Assembly (NCBI GenBank): GCA_035513135.1
Contig: DATKCQ010000124.1
Span: forward strand, 1 to 27,736
Reading direction: 5' to 3'
DNA from: Thermohalobaculum sp035513135
GTDB lineage: Bacteria; Pseudomonadota; Alphaproteobacteria; Rhodobacterales; Rhodobacteraceae
DNA: 27,736 bases
Position 1 is the first letter of the stretch. Every line of letters begins with the position of its first letter. The notes under the pieces were generated by a model. The model ran no database searches and was not told the origin of the DNA. It was given only the letters and a program-made list of their open reading frames with translations. Positions 18,513-27,072 of the stretch are shown here, one piece after another. The position numbers and the translations under genes are program-made.

Positions 18513-18556
18513 GGAAAGCGTTTCCTTTTTTTAACCACAAACGTGTGGTTTCTTTT
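18513..18556 (+). promoter_or_regulatory. Palindrome pair and terminator-like hairpin between pheT and the pilin-like gene
   Basis: GGAAA-GCG-TTTCC (18513-18525) is followed by AACCACA/TGTGGTT (18533-18550, loop AACG) and then TCTTTTT on the plus strand. The block is AT-rich compared with its surroundings. On the plus strand it has the form of a weak intrinsic terminator, but no gene lies upstream on that strand, so it would act as an attenuator in the small gene's leader or as an operator shared with divergent pheT. Confidence 0.45.
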
Positions 18557-18605
18557 TGAAACATCCCCCGAGCAGTGGGGAGAAACAGGCAGGACTGAGG
18601 ACATG

Positions 18606-18824
18606 ATGGGCAGGAACTTTCTTCACGATGACGGCGGAGCGGTGACGACCGATTGGGTGGCGCTTACTGCGGGTATTTTGCTGCTTGGCATCATCGTGGT
18701 GATGTCGGTGATGGAGAACTCGGCCGGCTATCTGATGGACGAGTTCGATTCCCTGAACGAGCAGTTCAGCAAGGATGCGGTCACGGTGTCCGAGCTCGGC
18801 AAGGACATCGACACGGGCAACTGA
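18606..18824 (+). CDS. Flp-type pilin-like small membrane protein
   Basis: A 72-residue protein with a short charged N-terminus (MGRNFLHDD), GGAVTTDWVALTAG and a long hydrophobic span (about 16-35), then an acidic soluble tail. The GAVTxDWV segment before the membrane helix resembles the type IVb (Flp) pilin pattern GATAIEY, with Asp in the place of the conserved Glu; many Rhodobacterales encode such short proteins. GAGG lies six bases before the ATG at 18606; ATG 18603 is the alternative. Base composition is visibly less GC-rich than its neighbours. No tad/cpa assembly gene is nearby. It sits on the opposite strand between pheS and pheT. Pilin function is inferred, not certain. Confidence 0.7.
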   Translation: MGRNFLHDDGGAVTTDWVALTAGILLLGIIVVMSVMENSAGYLMDEFDSLNEQFSKDAVTVSELGKDIDTGN

Positions 18825-18830
18825 GGCGCG

Positions 18831-18870
18831 CCGGTTCCGAGCGGGTTCTGGCGGGTTCCGGCGGGGCTCC
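18831..18870. repeat. Degenerate 10-bp tandem repeat, about 4 copies
   Basis: CCGGTTCCGA, GCGGGTTCTG, GCGGGTTCCG and GCGGGGCTCC follow each other just after the stop of the pilin-like gene and before the convergent end of pheS. No terminator is obvious in this 117-base gap. Confidence 0.55.
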
Positions 18871-18941
18871 GAAGGGGACGGGTGATCGTCTGCGCGCGCC
18901 GGGCGCATCGCTGCGGCGCGGGTTCGGGTCATGCTGCGCGG

Positions 18942-20066
18942 TCAGGCGGAAAGCCCGCCGTGCACCGTCGGCACGTCGAGCGCCGCGAAGCCGTAGTGGC
19001 GCAGCCAGCGCAGGTCCGACTCGAAGAAGGCGCGCAGGTCGGGGATGCCGTATTTCAGCATGGCGATGCGGTCGATCCCCATGCCGAAGGCGAAGCCCTG
19101 CCAGCGCTCGGGATCGACGCCCGCGGCCGCCAGCACCTTCGGGTGCACCATGCCCGAGCCGAGGATCTCCATCCAGCTGTCGCCCTCGCCGATCTTGAGC
19201 TGACCGCCCTTCCACGAACAGCGGATGTCCACCTCGGCCGAGGGCTCGGTGAACGGGAAGTGCGAGGCGCGGAACCTGAGCTCCACCCCGTCGACCTCGA
19301 AGAAGGCGCGGCAGAACTCCTCGAGCACCCATTTGAGCTGGGCCATCGAGATGTCGTGGTCGATCGCCAGCCCCTCGTACTGGTGGAACATCGGCGTGTG
19401 GGTCTGGTCGTAGTCGGAGCGGTAGACCCGTCCCGGCGCGATGATCCGGCAGGGCACACCGTGCGCCTCCATGTAGCGGATCTGCACGGGCGAGGTGTGC
19501 GTGCGCAGCACGGCCGCCGGCCGGTTGTCGCCCGAATGTTCGCCACCCGAATGTTCGCCCCCTTGCCGGTGCAGGTAGAAGGTGTCCATCTCCTGGCGCG
19601 CCGGGTGCTCGGGCGGGATGTTGAGCGCGTCGAAGTTGTACCAGCCGGTCTCGATCTCCGGCCCCTCGGCGACCGAGAAGCCCAGATCGGCCCAGATGGC
19701 GATGACCTCCTCCATCACCTGGCTCACCGGGTGCAGCGTGCCGCGCGCCTGCGGCCGGGCGGGCAGCGTCACGTCGAGCCACTCGGTCTCCAGCCGCTCG
19801 GCCAGGGCGGCGTCGGCCAGCGCCGCCTTGCGCGCGGCGATGGCGGCGTCGATCTCGTCCTTCAGCGCGTTGAGCTTCGGCCCCGCCTCGCGCCGCGCCT
19901 CGGGCGCCATGGCGCCCAGCCCGCGCATCATCCGGGTGACCTCGCCTTTCCGGCCCAGCGCGCGCACCCGCACCGCCTCGATCGCCGCCTCGTCGCCGGC
20001 GGCGGCGACATCGCCCAGCAGCCGCGCGCGCAGCGCGTCGAGGTCCTGCATGTCGAGATCCTGCAT
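18942..20066 (-). CDS. pheS: Phenylalanyl-tRNA synthetase alpha subunit
   Basis: Catalytic alpha subunit, class II synthetase, 374 residues. Visible: N-terminal coiled coil (about 5-95), GTLHPVSQVMEEVIAIW, LRTHTSPVQIRYM, motif 2 around RVYRSDYDQTHTPMFHQYEGL, and motif 3 FAFGMGIDRIAMLKYGI near the end. Two 15-bp duplications lie inside it. One doubles the first five codons (MQDLD twice), so translation could start at 20066 or 20051; GGGGAAAG precedes the first. The other gives GGEHSGGEHSG at residues 169-179, in the loop between DTFYL and the LRTHTS segment, a spot that is length-variable in the family. Neither should harm the fold. Confidence 0.96.
   Translation of the reverse strand: MQDLDMQDLDALRARLLGDVAAAGDEAAIEAVRVRALGRKGEVTRMMRGLGAMAPEARREAGPKLNALKDEIDAAIAARKAALADAALAERLETEWLDVTLPARPQARGTLHPVSQVMEEVIAIWADLGFSVAEGPEIETGWYNFDALNIPPEHPARQEMDTFYLHRQGGEHSGGEHSGDNRPAAVLRTHTSPVQIRYMEAHGVPCRIIAPGRVYRSDYDQTHTPMFHQYEGLAIDHDISMAQLKWVLEEFCRAFFEVDGVELRFRASHFPFTEPSAEVDIRCSWKGGQLKIGEGDSWMEILGSGMVHPKVLAAAGVDPERWQGFAFGMGIDRIAMLKYGIPDLRAFFESDLRWLRHYGFAALDVPTVHGGLSA
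19531..19560. repeat. 15-bp tandem duplication inside pheS
   Basis: CCCGAATGTTCGCCA and CCCGAATGTTCGCCC stand side by side (14 of 15 identical), encoding the doubled GGEHS in PheS. Confidence 0.9.
20037..20066. repeat. 15-bp tandem duplication covering the pheS start codon
   Basis: GTCGAGGTCCTGCAT and GTCGAGATCCTGCAT (14 of 15 identical) on the plus strand encode MQDLD-MQDLD on the minus strand, producing two in-frame ATG codons 15 bases apart. Confidence 0.9.
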
Positions 20067-20136
20067 GGTCTTTCCCCGGGCCCTGGGCCTTGGCGCGTGT
20101 CCTAAGCACGATGCAGGGCCAATGCAAGCGCGGGCC

Positions 20137-22011
20137 CTACTCCATCGCCTCGAGCTCGCCGATGAATCGCTCGATCAGCCCCAGCCCCTTGTCCCAGAAG
20201 GCCGGGTCCGAGGCGTCGAGGCCGAACGGCGCCAGCAGCTCACGGTGGTGCCTGGTGCCGCCCGCCTCGAGCATGGTGAAGTACTTCCCGGCGAAGCCCT
20301 CCGCGCCCTGCTCGTAGACGGCGTAGAGCGCGTTCACCAGCCCGTCGCCGAATGCGTAGGCGTAGACGTAGAAGGGCGCGTGGATGAAGTGCGGCACGTA
20401 GGCCCAGAAATGCTCGTAGCCCGGGCCCAGGTTGATCGCGGGGCCGAGGCTCTCGCCCTGCACCTCCATCCAGATTCGGCCGATCGTGTCAGGGGTCAGC
20501 TCGCCCTCGCGCCGCGTGGCGTGGATGCGCCGCTCGAACTCGTAGAAGGCGATCTGGCGCACCACGGTGTTGATCATGTCCTCGACCTTGGCGGCGAGCA
20601 GCGCCTTCCTGCGCCTGGGGTCCTTCTCCGCGGCCAGCAGCTTGCGAAACGTCAGCATCTCGCCGAACACGCTCGCCGTCTCGGCCAGCGTCAGCGGCGT
20701 GCGGCTCAGGAGCTCGCCCTGCCGCGCGGCGAGGCGCTGGTGCACGCCGTGGCCGAGCTCGTGCGCCAGTGTCATCACGTCGCGCTTCTTGCCCTGGTAG
20801 TTCAGCATCAGGTAGGGGTGCACGTCGGTGACGGCCGGGTGCGAGAAGGCGCCGGGCGCCTTGCCCGGGCGGATCGGCGCGTCGATCCAGCCCCGCTCGA
20901 AGAACGGCTCGGCCAGCTCGGCCAGCCGCGGCGCAAAGCCGGCATAGGCCTCGAGCACCGTGGCCCGCGCCTCCTCCCAGGGGATCAGCCGATCGTCGGC
21001 GTCGGGCAGCGGCGCGTTGCGGTCCCAGTACTCCAGGCGCTCGAGCCCGAGCCAGCGCGCCTTCAGCGCGTAATAGCGGTGCGACAGCCGCGGATGTGCC
21101 GCCTGCACCGCCTGGCGCAGCGCGTCGACCACCTCGGGCTCCACATGGTTGGCGAGGTGGCGGCCGTGGTCGGGCGCGGGCATCTGGCGCCAGCGGTCCT
21201 CGATCTCCTTTTCCTTGACCAGCGTGTTGGTGATGCGCGCGAACAGCCGGATGTCGCGGCCCAGCACGGCGGCCAGCGCCTCGCCCGCCGCCTGCCGGCG
21301 CGCGCGGTCGGGGTCCGACAGGAGATTCAGCGTGGCCTCCAGGCCCAGCTTCTCGTCCTCGCCTTCGACCTCGAAGGTCAGCGACGCCATGGTCTCGTCG
21401 AACAGGCGGTTCCAGGCGGCGGCGCCCACCACCGAGAGGTCGTGCAGAAACTTCTCGAGCTCGTCGGAGAGCTGGTGCGGCCGGAACACGCGCAGCCGCT
21501 CGAGCCACGGCCGGTAGCGCGCCAGCGCCTCGCTCTGGGCCAGCTTCGCCGCGAGATCGGCCTCCTCGATGCGGTTGAGCTCGAGCGAGAAGAACACCAG
21601 CGGCTGGGTCAGCGCCGTCACCCGGTCCTGCATGTCGCCCATGAACTTGGCGCGCGCCGGGTCCGAGGTGTTCTGGTAGTAGCGCAGCCCGGCGAAGGTC
21701 ATGATCCGGCCGAGTGTGCGCTCGATCGCCTCGTACTCGGCGATCGCCTCGCCCAGGCCCGCGCCGTCGAGCCCGGCGAGGTGGCCGGCGTAGCGCTCGG
21801 CGAAGGCGCGGGCGCGCTCGGTTGCCGTCTCCAGGTCGCGCTGCAGCTCCTCGCAGTCCGGGCCGGGGTAGAGGTCCGAGAGGTCCCATTCGGGCAGCGC
21901 GCCCAGCCGGGCTGGCGCGGCGCCACGTTGCGCCCCCCCACGCGACCCCTCCGGGCTCCATTGGCGGGCGGACTCGGCCATGGCGAGGGTCTCGGCGTGG
22001 GCGCGGCGCAT
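20137..22011 (-). CDS. pepF: Oligoendopeptidase F, M3 family
   Basis: Zinc metallopeptidase that cleaves oligopeptides, presumably cytoplasmic, since no signal peptide is seen. It has 624 residues, normal for M3B (PepF/M3) enzymes. Visible: LPEWDLSDLYPG near the N-terminus, AFSHPAVTDVHPYLMLNYQGKKRDVMTLAHELGHGVH with the HExxH zinc site, and LAETASVFGE with the third ligand Glu about 30 residues later, then the C-terminal HFIHAPFYVYAYAFGD typical of the family. The ATG at 22011 is preceded by AGGAG six bases upstream; ATG 21981 is a weaker alternative. The open frame continues upstream to 22497 but overlaps the neighbouring gene and carries no family similarity. Confidence 0.95.
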   Translation of the reverse strand: MRRAHAETLAMAESARQWSPEGSRGGAQRGAAPARLGALPEWDLSDLYPGPDCEELQRDLETATERARAFAERYAGHLAGLDGAGLGEAIAEYEAIERTLGRIMTFAGLRYYQNTSDPARAKFMGDMQDRVTALTQPLVFFSLELNRIEEADLAAKLAQSEALARYRPWLERLRVFRPHQLSDELEKFLHDLSVVGAAAWNRLFDETMASLTFEVEGEDEKLGLEATLNLLSDPDRARRQAAGEALAAVLGRDIRLFARITNTLVKEKEIEDRWRQMPAPDHGRHLANHVEPEVVDALRQAVQAAHPRLSHRYYALKARWLGLERLEYWDRNAPLPDADDRLIPWEEARATVLEAYAGFAPRLAELAEPFFERGWIDAPIRPGKAPGAFSHPAVTDVHPYLMLNYQGKKRDVMTLAHELGHGVHQRLAARQGELLSRTPLTLAETASVFGEMLTFRKLLAAEKDPRRRKALLAAKVEDMINTVVRQIAFYEFERRIHATRREGELTPDTIGRIWMEVQGESLGPAINLGPGYEHFWAYVPHFIHAPFYVYAYAFGDGLVNALYAVYEQGAEGFAGKYFTMLEAGGTRHHRELLAPFGLDASDPAFWDKGLGLIERFIGELEAME

Positions 22012-22054
22012 CGGCGGCTCCTGCTTGGCTGGCTCGGCCCCCACAGATAGTCGA

Positions 22055-22086
22055 GCGCCGCGCCCGGCGAAAGCCCGGGGCGGCGC
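22055..22086. other. GC-rich hairpin between the secreted-protein gene and pepF
   Basis: GCGCCGCGCCCGG (22055-22067) pairs with CCGGGGCGGCGC (22075-22086), with one unpaired base and a loop of about seven bases. It is in the 107-base gap on the minus-strand transcript; no T tract follows, so it may modulate processing rather than terminate. Confidence 0.45.
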
Positions 22087-22118
22087 TGGGGCGGCATTCG
22101 GGCCGGGCCGCGCGCCGC

Positions 22119-22424
22119 TCAGGTGCGGATGCCGGGCCCGTTGTCCGCGCCGGGGAGGTAAGTTGGCGCGTCGGGCTTGCGCCGGATGATGATGTCGCCG
22201 TTGGGCAGGACCTCGGGCGTCTGGTAGTGCTCGAGGCTGTCGATGCTCTGGAACATCTCGAACATGCCCTCCAGCTCGTCGAGCGTGGGCTTCACGCTGT
22301 CCATCAGCCCGCGGATGGTCTCCTCGAGCCGCTCCGACAGGGGGCGTTCGGGCTCGGCCCGGACCGGCGCCGCCGCCAGCGCCGCCGCCAGGGCCAGGGT
22401 CGCGAGAACTGCCGCCACGCGCAT
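22119..22424 (-). CDS. Small secreted conserved protein, function unknown
   Basis: A 101-residue protein with a clear signal peptide: MRVAAVLATLALAAALAAAPVRA with a likely cleavage after VRA (about residue 23). The mature part is a short acidic helix (ETIRGLMDSVKPTLDELEGMFEMFQSIDSLEHY) ending in TPEVLPNGDIIIRRK, a motif I recognise from small periplasmic proteins of Rhodobacterales that are sometimes mislabelled as ATPases; no ATPase motif is present. GGAGGAGG precedes the ATG at 22424. An intrinsic terminator ends only about 28 bases before the start codon, leaving no room for a separate promoter between them. pepF follows on the same strand after a 107-base gap. Confidence 0.82.
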   Translation of the reverse strand: MRVAAVLATLALAAALAAAPVRAEPERPLSERLEETIRGLMDSVKPTLDELEGMFEMFQSIDSLEHYQTPEVLPNGDIIIRRKPDAPTYLPGADNGPGIRT

Positions 22425-22452
22425 CTTCGCCTCCTCCGCTGTGCGGCGCATG

Positions 22453-22488
22453 AAAAAGCCGCCCCGCACAGATGGTGTGCGGGGCGGC
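22453..22488 (-). terminator. Strong intrinsic terminator of the OmpA-domain lipoprotein gene
   Basis: Perfect 13-base-pair stem: on the minus strand GCCGCCCCGCACA pairs with TGTGCGGGGCGGC around a CCATC loop, followed at once by TTTTT. It starts 48 bases after the stop of the lipoprotein gene and directly precedes the ribosome binding site of the next gene on that strand. Confidence 0.92.
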
Positions 22489-22536
22489 CGGGATCAACGA
22501 CGCGGCGGCCCGTCGCCGGGCCCCCGCGGCAGCTGC

Positions 22537-23382
22537 TTACGGCGAGAGCGTGATCTCGACGCGCCGGTTGAGCGGCTCGCGCACCTGGTCGCCGGTCTGC
22601 ACCGCCAGCTCGAGCTCGGAGCGCCCGGCCAGCGTCATCGCGCCGCGCGGGATGCCGCGCGCCTCGAGATAGTCGGCGACGCTGCCGGCACGCCGCTCGG
22701 ACAGGCCCTGGTTGTACTCGACCGAGCCCATCGTGTCGGTATGGCCGACGACCGAGAGGGCCTGGGTGCCCATCGACTGGACCGACCCGACGACTTCGTC
22801 GAGCGTGCCGCGGGCGGCGTCGGTGAGGTTGAACAGGTCGAAGCCGAAGTAGACCACGTAGTTGACCGGCCCCATCGGTGCGGCACCACAGGCGGCGAGC
22901 GCCTCGTCGAGCAGCGCCCGGACGTCCTCGGACGACATGGAGCAACGTGCACCCAAGCCCTCACCGCGCAGGACCGCAAGGTACCAGTCCCACATGGCCT
23001 GCGCGCGGGCGCAGGCGGCGGGACGCGCGCCGCGGTTGGCGGAGATGATGGCGGCGACCTCGTTGTAGAGCTGGGTCGCGTCGCCGTTCACGCCCAGCTC
23101 GGCCGGAGTCCAGAGCGCCGGGGTGTTCCCGGCCTCCGCGGCCCTGGCCTTGGCGATGAATGCGGTCGCCGGCATCCAGCGCACGTCCTCGAAGGCGTAG
23201 TGCCGCGCGACCTCGGAATACTCCATGGCCAGGGCGTCGTTGAAGCTGCCCTCGCCGCCATGTTGCGTGTTCAGATAGCGCTCGGCCCCGAATGTGGCCC
23301 CAAGACTGGAGCCCGGCAATTCGGTGCAGCCGGCAATGGCCAGCGCAGACGCGCCCAGCATCAGGAAGGTTAAGGTTCTCAT
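22537..23382 (-). CDS. OmpA-family lipoprotein
   Basis: Predicted lipid-anchored envelope protein of 281 residues. The signal peptide ends in a lipobox, LAIAGC, with Cys19 as the lipid attachment site. A middle region (about 30-160) of unknown fold has three further cysteines. The C-terminal OmpA/Pal peptidoglycan-binding domain (about 170-281) has YFGFDLFNLTDAA, the core motif GHTDTMGSVEYNQGLSERRAGSVADYL, and NRRVEI at the end, where Asp and Arg contact diaminopimelate. GGAGAGAGGG immediately precedes the ATG at 23382. It is divergent from the response-regulator gene across 276 bases and ends in a strong terminator. It is not adjacent to tolB, so it is probably a Pal paralogue rather than Pal. 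Confidence 0.92.
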   Translation of the reverse strand: MRTLTFLMLGASALAIAGCTELPGSSLGATFGAERYLNTQHGGEGSFNDALAMEYSEVARHYAFEDVRWMPATAFIAKARAAEAGNTPALWTPAELGVNGDATQLYNEVAAIISANRGARPAACARAQAMWDWYLAVLRGEGLGARCSMSSEDVRALLDEALAACGAAPMGPVNYVVYFGFDLFNLTDAARGTLDEVVGSVQSMGTQALSVVGHTDTMGSVEYNQGLSERRAGSVADYLEARGIPRGAMTLAGRSELELAVQTGDQVREPLNRRVEITLSP

Positions 23383-23459
23383 CCCTCTCTCCGTTTTTGA
23401 TCCCGGGCACGAAAGCACGCGCCCATAATTCGGTTTCCCTCGGCCCGAACGCCGAACTG

Positions 23460-23471
23460 CATCCTAGGATG
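23460..23471. promoter_or_regulatory. Perfect 12-bp palindrome in the divergent lipoprotein / regulator gap
   Basis: CATCCTAGGATG is a perfect inverted repeat, 78 bases from the lipoprotein ATG and 188 from the regulator ATG. It has the form of a dimer binding site, possibly for the adjacent regulator. I could not find a convincing sigma54 -24/-12 promoter (TGGCAC-N5-TTGC) in the gap. A TTGACA at 23552-23557 lacks a matching -10 box. Confidence 0.35.
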
Positions 23472-23658
23472 TGGCATGAAAGCGCGAGAATCACAATGTT
23501 TCGGGACATGGAAAGCGCGCTGAACGGCAGGTTTGTCGAGGGAGTAACGTTTTGACAACAGTGCAGGGTTAACGGTCAGGGCCTTCCCGGCCAGTGGGCG
23601 GGGCAGCACCGGCGTTGCCCGCGCCGGCCGGGGCCCAGGCGGAGACGGCGCAGCGGCG

Positions 23659-25110
<1,452 letters not shown>

Positions 25111-25111
25111 C

Positions 25112-25160
25112 GACGGGCGCGTGAGGACGGGCGCGTGAGGACGGGCGCGTGAGGACGGGT
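25112..25160. repeat. 14-bp tandem repeat, 3.5 copies, after the response regulator
   Basis: GACGGGCGCGTGAG three times without change (25112-25153), then GACGGGT. It begins two bases after the TGA of the regulator gene. Each unit contains a TGA on the plus strand; with a 14-bp period these fall in all three frames. Confidence 0.93.
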
Positions 25161-25217
25161 GACCGGGCCAGCCGGGGCAAGGTCGCCCCCCGGCCCGCCC
25201 CCTGCCGACGCCCAGCC

Positions 25218-25493
25218 TCAGCCGCGCACCATGCCGAGCGCCGAGAGGTAGAGGTCGAGCAGCGCCTCCTCCTCCTGCCGCTCCTCGGCCGGTTTCTTGC
25301 GCAGGCTCACCACCTTGCGCAGCGTCCGGGCGTCGAAGCCGTTGGCCTTGGCCTCGGCATAGACCTCCTTGATCTGCTCGGCGACCTCGCGCTTTTCCTC
25401 CTCGAGCCGTTCGATTCGCTCGATCAGCGCCCGGAGCTGACCGGCGGCGACCGCCGTGGAGGATACGTCACTGCTGGAGACCTGCTCGTCCAT
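25218..25493 (-). CDS. gapR: GapR-family (DUF2312) nucleoid-associated protein
   Basis: Small DNA-binding protein of 91 residues. After a serine-rich N-terminus (about 1-14), QLRALIERIERLEEEKREVAEQIKEVYAEAKANGFDARTLRKVVSLRKK and the closing ERQEEEALLDLYLSALG match the DUF2312/GapR pattern closely. The family is a coiled-coil oligomer that clamps overtwisted DNA and aids topoisomerase action in Caulobacter. The ATG at 25493 has AGGA nine bases upstream. It is a single gene, convergent with the response regulator and divergent from the DUF3422 gene. Confidence 0.93.
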   Translation of the reverse strand: MDEQVSSSDVSSTAVAAGQLRALIERIERLEEEKREVAEQIKEVYAEAKANGFDARTLRKVVSLRKKPAEERQEEEALLDLYLSALGMVRG

Positions 25494-25590
25494 CTGCCGA
25501 TTCCTGATTCCCGCTGCCGCTGAGGGCGGCGACCATAGGCGCGCCGCCCGCCGCCGGCAACGGTGAAGGGCAGGCCCGATCCGCTTCCCG

Positions 25591-25686
25591 CCGGTGATCC
25601 CTGATTCACCGAAACGGCCCTAGCATATTGAATTGCCGCGATTCCCGTGCCGCAAAGTGATTCCACTTCGCTCGAAATCGCTCTAG
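25591..25686. repeat. Second locus of the CTAG-bounded palindromic repeat
   Basis: CACCGAAACGGCCCTAG (25607-25623) followed by GCCGCGAT...CGCAAAGTG, CACTTCG and GAAATCGCTCTAG, matching the repeat at 15265-15421. Here the inner CACTTCG stem region is kept, while the left arm of the large hairpin is degenerate (only CGGTG at 25592-25596 still pairs). It occupies the gap before the DUF3422 gene. Confidence 0.85.
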
Positions 25687-25742
25687 AACATCCAAGGCCG
25701 GGGAAACCCGCAAAACCGGGGTTCAGCGATGCGGGGCAAGCC

Positions 25743-27056
25743 GTGATCCGGGATATCCTGCCCGACCACCCGCAGCGCCAGGCGCTGACGGACGAGCTGC
25801 ATGCCCGCCCGGCGCCCGAGCTGGGGGCGCCGGGCCGCGCCCTGTTCATCGCGCTGCAGGCGCCCGACGCCGCCGCCGTGCGCGACGCCGAGGCCGACCG
25901 CGCCCACCTCGCCGGGATCATCGCCCGGCACGGCGGCACGCCGCCCGAGGCCGAGGCCGACCAGTACCTGGCCGAGCTCGACGGCTTCCGGCTCAAATGG
26001 GAGCGTCACACCGAGTTCGTCTCCTACACGCTCTACGAGGAAGGCCCGGCCGGGCGCCTGTTCGACGCGGCGCTGGCGCGGCACTTCCCCGAGGACTGGC
26101 TGGCCGCCGCGCCCGGCCGGCTGATCGTGGCGATCGAGGTCGAGGTGGTGCACGTCGAGGCGCTCGAGGCGGCGGAGGCCTTCCTCGAGGAGACGCTCGG
26201 CCCGGTGCTGGCGCGCGACAGCCTGGCCGCGGCCCGGGTGATCGACGGCAACGCGCTGGCCGCCGGCGACTTCCGCGTGCAGCCGGACGGCTTCACCCGC
26301 TTCGCGATGATCGTGCACGGACCGGCCGGGCCGCGCCGCATCGGCCGAGTGGTGCAGCGGCTGATCGAGATCGAGAGCTACCGCACGCTCGCCATGCTGG
26401 CGCTGCCGGTGGCGCGGCGCACCGCGGCGCGGATCAACCAGATCGAGGGCGAGCTCGGCGCGCTGGTCGCCCAGGCGGCGCGCGGGCGCGACGCGCCGCC
26501 CGATGCCGAGCTGCTCGACCGGCTCACCCGGCAGTCGGCCGACCTCGAGGAGCTGGCGGTCGCCTCGGCCTTCCGCTTCGGCGCCGGGGCGGCCTACGAG
26601 GCCATCGTGCACGAGCGCATCGCCATGCTGCGCGAGCAGCGGCTCGAGGGCCGGCAGCTGTTCTCGGAGTTCATGAACCGCCGCTTCCAGCAGGCCATGC
26701 GCACCTGCCACGCCGCCCAGCGCCGGCTCGGCGAGCTGGCGGCGCGGGCGAGCCGCACGGCCGAGCTGCTGCGCACAAGGGTCAGCGTCGCGGTCGAGGC
26801 GCAGAACCAGGAGCTGCTCGCCTCGATGAACCGCCGCGCCGCCATGCAGCTCAGGCTGCAGCAGACGGTGGAGGGCCTCTCGGTGGTCGCCATCAGCTAT
26901 TACGGGGTGAGCCTGATGGGCTACCTGCTGGGGCCGCTGGCCGGGCGCATCGGCCTGGCCAAGGGCGAGCTGACCGCCGCCGCGGTGCTGCCGGTGGTGG
27001 CGCTGGTCTGGTGGTCGGTGCGGCGCATCCGCAAGCGGGTGGACAGCAAGGAGTGA
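25743..27056 (+). CDS. DUF3422 family membrane-anchored protein
   Basis: Protein of 437 residues, function unknown. The N-terminus HPQRQALTDELHARP is diagnostic of DUF3422, as are WERHTEFVSYT, the central helical region with EGELGALVAQAARG, FRFGAGAAYEAIVHERIAMLREQRLEGRQLFSEFMNRRFQQAMRTC and the coiled coil before two closing hydrophobic segments (about 380-398 and 405-425), ending in basic residues. A GTG start at 25743 was chosen: it sits just before the conserved region, with GGGGCAAG upstream. An in-frame ATG at 25647 lies inside the dispersed repeat and would add 32 residues without family resemblance. The topology suggests a large cytoplasmic domain with a C-terminal membrane hairpin. 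Confidence 0.88.
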   Translation: MIRDILPDHPQRQALTDELHARPAPELGAPGRALFIALQAPDAAAVRDAEADRAHLAGIIARHGGTPPEAEADQYLAELDGFRLKWERHTEFVSYTLYEEGPAGRLFDAALARHFPEDWLAAAPGRLIVAIEVEVVHVEALEAAEAFLEETLGPVLARDSLAAARVIDGNALAAGDFRVQPDGFTRFAMIVHGPAGPRRIGRVVQRLIEIESYRTLAMLALPVARRTAARINQIEGELGALVAQAARGRDAPPDAELLDRLTRQSADLEELAVASAFRFGAGAAYEAIVHERIAMLREQRLEGRQLFSEFMNRRFQQAMRTCHAAQRRLGELAARASRTAELLRTRVSVAVEAQNQELLASMNRRAAMQLRLQQTVEGLSVVAISYYGVSLMGYLLGPLAGRIGLAKGELTAAAVLPVVALVWWSVRRIRKRVDSKE

Positions 27057-27072
27057 CCGCCCGCCGCGCCGC

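Noticed and set aside
20137..22497. N-terminal extension of PepF up to 22497
   Set aside because: The added residues overlap the secreted-protein gene in another frame and lack family similarity; AGGAG marks the start at 22011.
23383..23658. sigma54 promoter in the gap before the NtrC-type regulator
   Set aside because: TGGCATGAAAGCGCG near 23472 lacks the TTGC element at the right spacing.
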